Positions 60,144-64,000 of a stretch of 64,000 nt of DNA are shown piece after piece (the stretch's first letter is position 1; the number at the start of each line of letters is the position of its first letter). Below the pieces are notes generated by a model that was not told the DNA's origin, ran no database searches, and saw nothing but the letters and a program-made list of their open reading frames with translations. The DNA comes from an uncultured Candidatus Melainabacteria bacterium (GTDB lineage: Bacteria; Cyanobacteriota; Vampirovibrionia; Gastranaerophilales; Gastranaerophilaceae): assembly GCA_934728585.1 (NCBI GenBank), contig CAKVDZ010000010.1, positions 1 to 64,000 on the forward strand. Direction: 5' to 3'. The translations under genes and the position numbers were made by a program.

Positions 60144-61003
60144 TATTTGTTTACCTTTTCTCTTATTGAATTAATTATTGTGTTAAATATTTCAGATTTA
60201 ACCTCGTATTTGTTTAGTATAGCACAAGCGTCATTTAAAAGACAATTAATTTCACATTTGGCTTTTTCTAATCCGAAAAGAGCTGTATATGTTAGTTTCC
60301 CAGCATTTTTATCTTTACCTAAAGTTTTGCCCATTTCTTCAAATGTAGAAATTTCGTCCAAAACGTCATCGCAAATTTGAAAAGCAAAGCCCAATTTTTG
60401 ACCAAAATCGTCCATTTCTTTAATTTGTTCTTCTGTTGCATTTGCTATGTATGCACCAGCTTTAAGTGCTGATTTAAACAAATCTGCAGTTTTGTGAGTG
60501 TGAATATATTCTAAAATTTTTGCGTCGTAAGGTTTGCCCTCCATCGCAATATCTACAACTTGTCCAGCAATAATTCCGTAAGCGCCTGCTGCAAGAGCAT
60601 GTTCTCTTAAAACTTTTACAATAGTTTCAGCTGGTAGGTCAGATTTATCGATAATTAATTGAACGCCGTAGCTGATTAGTGCGTCACCAGCAAGAACTGC
60701 TGTACTTTCAGAAAATTTTTTGTGGTTTGTTAGTTTTCCACGTCTGTAATCATCGTTGTCCATGCAAGGTAAGTCATCGTGAATAAGACTTTGTGTGTGC
60801 AACATTTCAAACGCGCAAGCTGTTGGAAGTGCTTTTTCTATATTTCCCCCGAAAATTCTGCAAGCTTCTAAACACATAATTGGTCTTAATCTTTTTCCAC
60901 CTGCAAGCAAGCTATAACGCATTGATTCAAAGATTTCTTCTGGATAGCTTACTGGTAAGTATTCGTCTAATTTTTTGTTTACTAATTCAATTAATTCTTT
61001 CAT
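60143..61003 (-). CDS. ispA: Polyprenyl (farnesyl/geranylgeranyl) diphosphate synthase
   Basis: A 286-residue trans-prenyltransferase that condenses IPP with allylic diphosphates. The first aspartate-rich motif is HDDLPCMDND near residue 83 and the second is CDDVLDE near 213; GGKRLRP near 40 and the chain-length region before the first motif suggest C15-C20 products. The ATG at 61003 has AGGAAAA upstream and lies 1 nt after rsgA; an earlier in-frame ATG (61018) lies inside rsgA. Confidence 0.92.
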   Translation of the reverse strand: MKELIELVNKKLDEYLPVSYPEEIFESMRYSLLAGGKRLRPIMCLEACRIFGGNIEKALPTACAFEMLHTQSLIHDDLPCMDNDDYRRGKLTNHKKFSESTAVLAGDALISYGVQLIIDKSDLPAETIVKVLREHALAAGAYGIIAGQVVDIAMEGKPYDAKILEYIHTHKTADLFKSALKAGAYIANATEEQIKEMDDFGQKLGFAFQICDDVLDEISTFEEMGKTLGKDKNAGKLTYTALFGLEKAKCEINCLLNDACAILNKYEVKSEIFNTIINSIREKVNK

Positions 61004-61004
61004 T

Positions 61005-62009
61005 TTATTTTTCCTCATGAATTTCTTTATGTATACTTTGTTTTTGAGTGTTTCTGGCTGATTGCCTTTTTTGAGCGCTAATTTTTACTGCCATTTTGTC
61101 GTTGTGATGCTTAAAATTAGTTTCTCGTTCGTGTTTTGTTCCAGAATATTTTACTCGTTCTTTGTATTCTTTTGCTTCGTTAACAAAGGCTAAATAACTT
61201 TGATAACGACTTAAATCAATGTCCTCAATATGCTCAAGCACTGCACAACCTGTTTCTTTATCGTGCAAGCAATCTGAAAACTTGCAATAGCCTTTATATT
61301 GTTTGATTTCATCAAATAATTCATCAACTTCAGTTGGCATTAAAAAATCAAACTTCAAATTGCTAAACCCAGGAGTATCAACAATTTTCATTGTATCAGT
61401 TATATTAATAATTTCACAGTGGCGAGTTGTATGAGTTCCTCGTTCAGTTTTTTCACTGACAGATTTTGTTCTTAAGTTACATTCAGGGTTAATTGCGTTG
61501 ATTAGACTTGATTTTCCAACCCCTGAACTCCCACAAAGAACAGAGATTTTGCCGTCTAAAATTTCTTTAAAATCTTCAATTCCGTCTTTTTCTTTTGCCG
61601 ATGTAAAAACGATATCAAACCCAAGAGGTTCATATATTTGGAACACTTTTTCAATTGTTGAATCGTCTAATGATAAGTCGTTTTTGTTAAAGCACAATTC
61701 TGTTGGAATGTTGTAGTATTTTGCAAATGAGATGTATCGGTTAAGCTGTTCAAAACTCAATTCAGGCTCTTTTACGGCTGATACTATTACAATTTGGTCA
61801 ATGTTAGCAACATTTGGACGTGGAATGTAGTTTTTCTTCGGCAAAACTTTTTCAATTGCGCCGTTTTCAAATTCAACAAAATCTCCAACAACAATTTTTA
61901 ATTTTTGTTTTTTTAAGACTTCTCTTAATTTGCACTCAAAAGTTTGATTATTATGGTTTACATAATAAAAATCTGAGTGAATTTTAAAGATTTGTCCAGT
62001 TTTTGCCAT
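61005..62009 (-). CDS. rsgA: Small ribosomal subunit biogenesis GTPase RsgA
   Basis: A 334-residue circularly permuted GTPase that matures the 30S subunit. N-terminal OB domain, then G4 (FNKNDLS) before G1 (CGSSGVGKSSLINAI near 165) and G3 (DTPGFSNL), and a zinc finger CKFSDCLHDKETGCAV near 245. The C-terminal tail is unusually basic and Gln-rich, likely RNA-binding. Starts 2 nt after rpe. Confidence 0.94.
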   Translation of the reverse strand: MAKTGQIFKIHSDFYYVNHNNQTFECKLREVLKKQKLKIVVGDFVEFENGAIEKVLPKKNYIPRPNVANIDQIVIVSAVKEPELSFEQLNRYISFAKYYNIPTELCFNKNDLSLDDSTIEKVFQIYEPLGFDIVFTSAKEKDGIEDFKEILDGKISVLCGSSGVGKSSLINAINPECNLRTKSVSEKTERGTHTTRHCEIINITDTMKIVDTPGFSNLKFDFLMPTEVDELFDEIKQYKGYCKFSDCLHDKETGCAVLEHIEDIDLSRYQSYLAFVNEAKEYKERVKYSGTKHERETNFKHHNDKMAVKISAQKRQSARNTQKQSIHKEIHEEK

Positions 62010-62011
62010 TT

Positions 62012-62662
62012 TTATGCTCTTAAAGACTCAATTGCTTTTTTTACGTTTGTACTTTTGTAAATGTAACTTCCAGCAACAAGTGAATTTGCGCCTAAAGATA
62101 CGCAAACTTTTGATGTTACGTCGTTAATTCCGCCATCAACTTGAATGATTAAATCTTCTTTTCCGTTTTGTCTGATTGTTGGAATTTTTTGTGCACAATA
62201 GTGCATAAATTCTTGTCCTCCAAAACCAGGTTCTACAGTCATTACAAGTACCATATCAACAAATTGTAAATATGGAATTAAGTCATTTTGGTTTGTTTTA
62301 GGTTTAATTGAAATACCTGCTTTACAACCTAAGTTTTGGATTTTTTTGCAAATTTCTTCAATATTTTCAGGTTTTACTGCTTCATAGTGGAAAGTAATGA
62401 TATCAGCACCAGCTTTAGCAAAGTCTTCGATGTATTTTTCTGGATTATCAATCATTAAGTGAACGTCAAGAGGCTTTTTAGCAAAACGTTTTAACGATTT
62501 TACAACAGGAATACCGATTGTGATGTTTGGTACAAAATGACCGTCCATAACATCAACGTGAATCCAGTCTGCGCCGTTATCTTCTACAAGTTTTATATCT
62601 CTTTCAAGGTTAGCAAAATCTGCTGATAAAATTGATGGTGAAACAATAATTTCTTTACTCAT
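62012..62662 (-). CDS. rpe: Ribulose-phosphate 3-epimerase
   Basis: A 216-residue TIM-barrel enzyme of the pentose phosphate pathway. SPSILSADFANLE at the N-terminus, HVDVMDGHFVPNITIG near 35, HLMIDNPEKYI near 68, MTVEPGFGGQEF near 142 and VDGGIND near 175 are the family signatures, with the metal and acid-base residues intact. Its start overlaps the rnc end by 8 bp. Confidence 0.95.
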   Translation of the reverse strand: MSKEIIVSPSILSADFANLERDIKLVEDNGADWIHVDVMDGHFVPNITIGIPVVKSLKRFAKKPLDVHLMIDNPEKYIEDFAKAGADIITFHYEAVKPENIEEICKKIQNLGCKAGISIKPKTNQNDLIPYLQFVDMVLVMTVEPGFGGQEFMHYCAQKIPTIRQNGKEDLIIQVDGGINDVTSKVCVSLGANSLVAGSYIYKSTNVKKAIESLRA

Positions 62663-63347
62663 TTATAACTCCTAATTTTTTACATGCTTCGTATGCGCAT
62701 TTTTGTTCTGCGTCTTTTTTGCTTTTGCCAATTGCACTTGCCAAAATTCTGCCTTGATATTTTACTTGAACTTTGAATTTTGGAGAGTGCGCTGGTCCAA
62801 GCGTTTCTAACAATTCATATTTTGGTAATTCTTTTGTCTTACCTTGAGTGTATTCTTGCAAAATTTCTTTTGCATTATATCTATCAAGGTTTTGTTGAAC
62901 TTCTTCTATATATGGTTCAAAAATATTATTCAAAAATTGAATAATTTCTTCTTTTTTGTTGTCAAGATAAAAAGCCCCAAGTAAAGCTTCAAACACGCAT
63001 GCTTTAATTGATTCGCGATTTCGTTCACCTGATTTTTCTGCATTTTCGCCCAAAATAATCAAGGGTGTTATATTAAATTTTTCCGCTATTTTTGCTAAAG
63101 TTGCATCAGATACTAGAATTGAACGAATTTTTGTTAAATCGCCCTCGTGAGAATCTGGATATTTTTTGATTAATTTTTCAGATACTGCAAGTTTTAGAAC
63201 AGAATCGCCAAAAAATTCCAATCTTTCATAATTTTTTAGTGAACTTATATTGTTTTCTTTAGTAAAAGACGGATGAGTCAAAGCCTTTGTAAACAATGAT
63301 TCGTCCGTAATTTTTATGTTAAATATATCTTCTAACGCATTACGCAT
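62655..63347 (-). CDS. rnc: Ribonuclease III
   Basis: A 230-residue double-strand-specific endoribonuclease for rRNA processing and antisense-RNA turnover. The signature NYERLEFFGDSVLKLAV near residue 42 and the second acidic cluster (KACVFEALLGAFYLD near 112) form the catalytic site; a double-stranded-RNA-binding domain spans about 155-228 (PAHSPKFKVQVKYQGR, KKDAEQKCA). Overlaps cdsA by 8 bp. Confidence 0.95.
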   Translation of the reverse strand: MRNALEDIFNIKITDESLFTKALTHPSFTKENNISSLKNYERLEFFGDSVLKLAVSEKLIKKYPDSHEGDLTKIRSILVSDATLAKIAEKFNITPLIILGENAEKSGERNRESIKACVFEALLGAFYLDNKKEEIIQFLNNIFEPYIEEVQQNLDRYNAKEILQEYTQGKTKELPKYELLETLGPAHSPKFKVQVKYQGRILASAIGKSKKDAEQKCAYEACKKLGVINE

Positions 63348-64000
63348 TAAAAATTCCTTTTACAAAATTGATTATGTTTATCCATAAATCATTTGATTGA
63401 ACAAAATATGCGAAATAATAGTACATTACAGGGATTGTGAAAATGTAACTATCAGTTCTGTCTAAAAATCCACCGTGACCTGGAAGTAAGTCGCCTGAAT
63501 CCTTAACCCCAGCATCACGTTTCATTAGAGATTCGCACAAATCGCCAATTTGAGCGAAAGTTGTTACTAAAATGCCAGCTATTAAAGCGTGATACCAAGG
63601 TAATTTTATAAAGTATGCGATTATAAAACCACCAATCAAAGCACAAACGGCACCGCCAATTGAGCCCTCTATAGTTTTGTTTGGACTAATTACTGGAGCA
63701 AGTTTGTGTTTACCGAATTTTCTGCCAAAGTAGTAGCAACCAACGTCAGTGATTATTACCAATAAAAACATAAATAAAACATATCCTAAGCCAGCGCTTA
63801 AAATATCAGTTTTTAATATCATTTGTAGAGAAGTGTGATTGTTTGCACCCAAATCTCTTAAAAACAATAAGTGAAGTGGAAACCAACCGCTATAAACAAA
63901 GCCAACAATTGTAGTTGAAGCGTTTGCTATATACGGTTGTTTTCCTCTAAATAAAACCCACATAAAAGCTGTCATTGTGCCAACGGTGAATGCTAATGGT
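63340..64000 (-). CDS. cdsA: Phosphatidate cytidylyltransferase (N-terminus outside window)
   Basis: The C-terminal 220 residues of an integral membrane enzyme that makes CDP-diacylglycerol for phospholipid synthesis. The family signature is complete: SPNKTIEGSIGGAV and MKRDAGVKDSGDLLPGHGG followed by FLDRTDS. The frame stays open through 64000, so the gene is cut by the window edge; a Met at 63975 is internal. Head of the visible cdsA-rnc-rpe-rsgA-ispA-PAP2-prepilin run. Confidence 0.93.
   Translation of the reverse strand, partial: PLAFTVGTMTAFMWVLFRGKQPYIANASTTIVGFVYSGWFPLHLLFLRDLGANNHTSLQMILKTDILSAGLGYVLFMFLLVIITDVGCYYFGRKFGKHKLAPVISPNKTIEGSIGGAVCALIGGFIIAYFIKLPWYHALIAGILVTTFAQIGDLCESLMKRDAGVKDSGDLLPGHGGFLDRTDSYIFTIPVMYYYFAYFVQSNDLWINIINFVKGIFNA

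Overview
The window is AT-rich chromosomal DNA with short intergenic gaps, many translationally coupled genes, and A/T-ending codons. The gene set points to a fermentative, Gram-negative-type bacterium: a murein cluster, type IV-like prepilins, a FliA-type sigma factor without visible flagellar genes, the [FeFe]-hydrogenase maturase HydG, Fe-S serine dehydratase, and a membrane-anchored YvcK. My best placement is the gut Melainabacteria/Vampirovibrionia (Candidatus Gastranaerophilales). This is inferred from gene content and style, not from a marker-gene tree. I see no rRNA, tRNA, CRISPR array, transposase or prophage.

Layout. 1-0.36 kb: two tandem copies of a 146-bp structured, terminator-bearing unit. 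0.36-5.7 kb: SulP transporter, a GH13 amylase with its TetR repressor and two matching operators, a small Cys protein, and a CoA-disulfide-reductase-like enzyme. 5.9-13.1 kb: murF-mraY-murD-ftsW-murG-folC, nearly every junction overlapping. 13.2-19 kb: 5'-nucleotidase-like phosphatase, recJ, ctp. 19.2-26 kb: a small protein and its larger paralog, mnmA, a putative HExxH metalloprotease behind a perfect consensus promoter, pxpA, yvcK. 26-32 kb: an Asn/Pro-rich protein, then mnmE-ribE-ribBA-GNAT. 32-38 kb: a DegT-family aminotransferase followed by a tandem repeat, a LuxR-type HTH protein, tandem membrane-protein paralogs beside recF, and the sigma factor. 38-45 kb: phytase-like esterase, secreted protein, a repeat-rich island, sdaAB-sdaAA, and a prepilin with a repeat-derived N-terminus. 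45-64 kb: hisS, hydG, a toxin/antisense-like locus, metG-prfB (programmed frameshift), two speE paralogs, HIT, proS, TPR, accC-accB, efp, prepilin, PAP2-like, ispA, rsgA, rpe, rnc and the start-truncated cdsA.

Three patterns stand out. (1) At 48.3-48.6 kb a 32-codon hydrophobic ORF with a perfect Shine-Dalgarno faces a convergent promoter-to-terminator unit of about 100 nt that is antisense to its 3' half: the layout of a type I toxin-antitoxin locus. (2) Several genes (mnmE, recF, sdaAB, hisS, the TPR gene, tetR, probably murF) have a -10 box ending 6-9 nt before the start codon and no Shine-Dalgarno, predicting leaderless mRNAs beside ordinary SD-led genes. (3) A family of mosaic repeats sits directly against stop codons, supplies the end of recJ, supplies a -35 box for sdaAB, and is translated in frame as the N-terminus of a prepilin.
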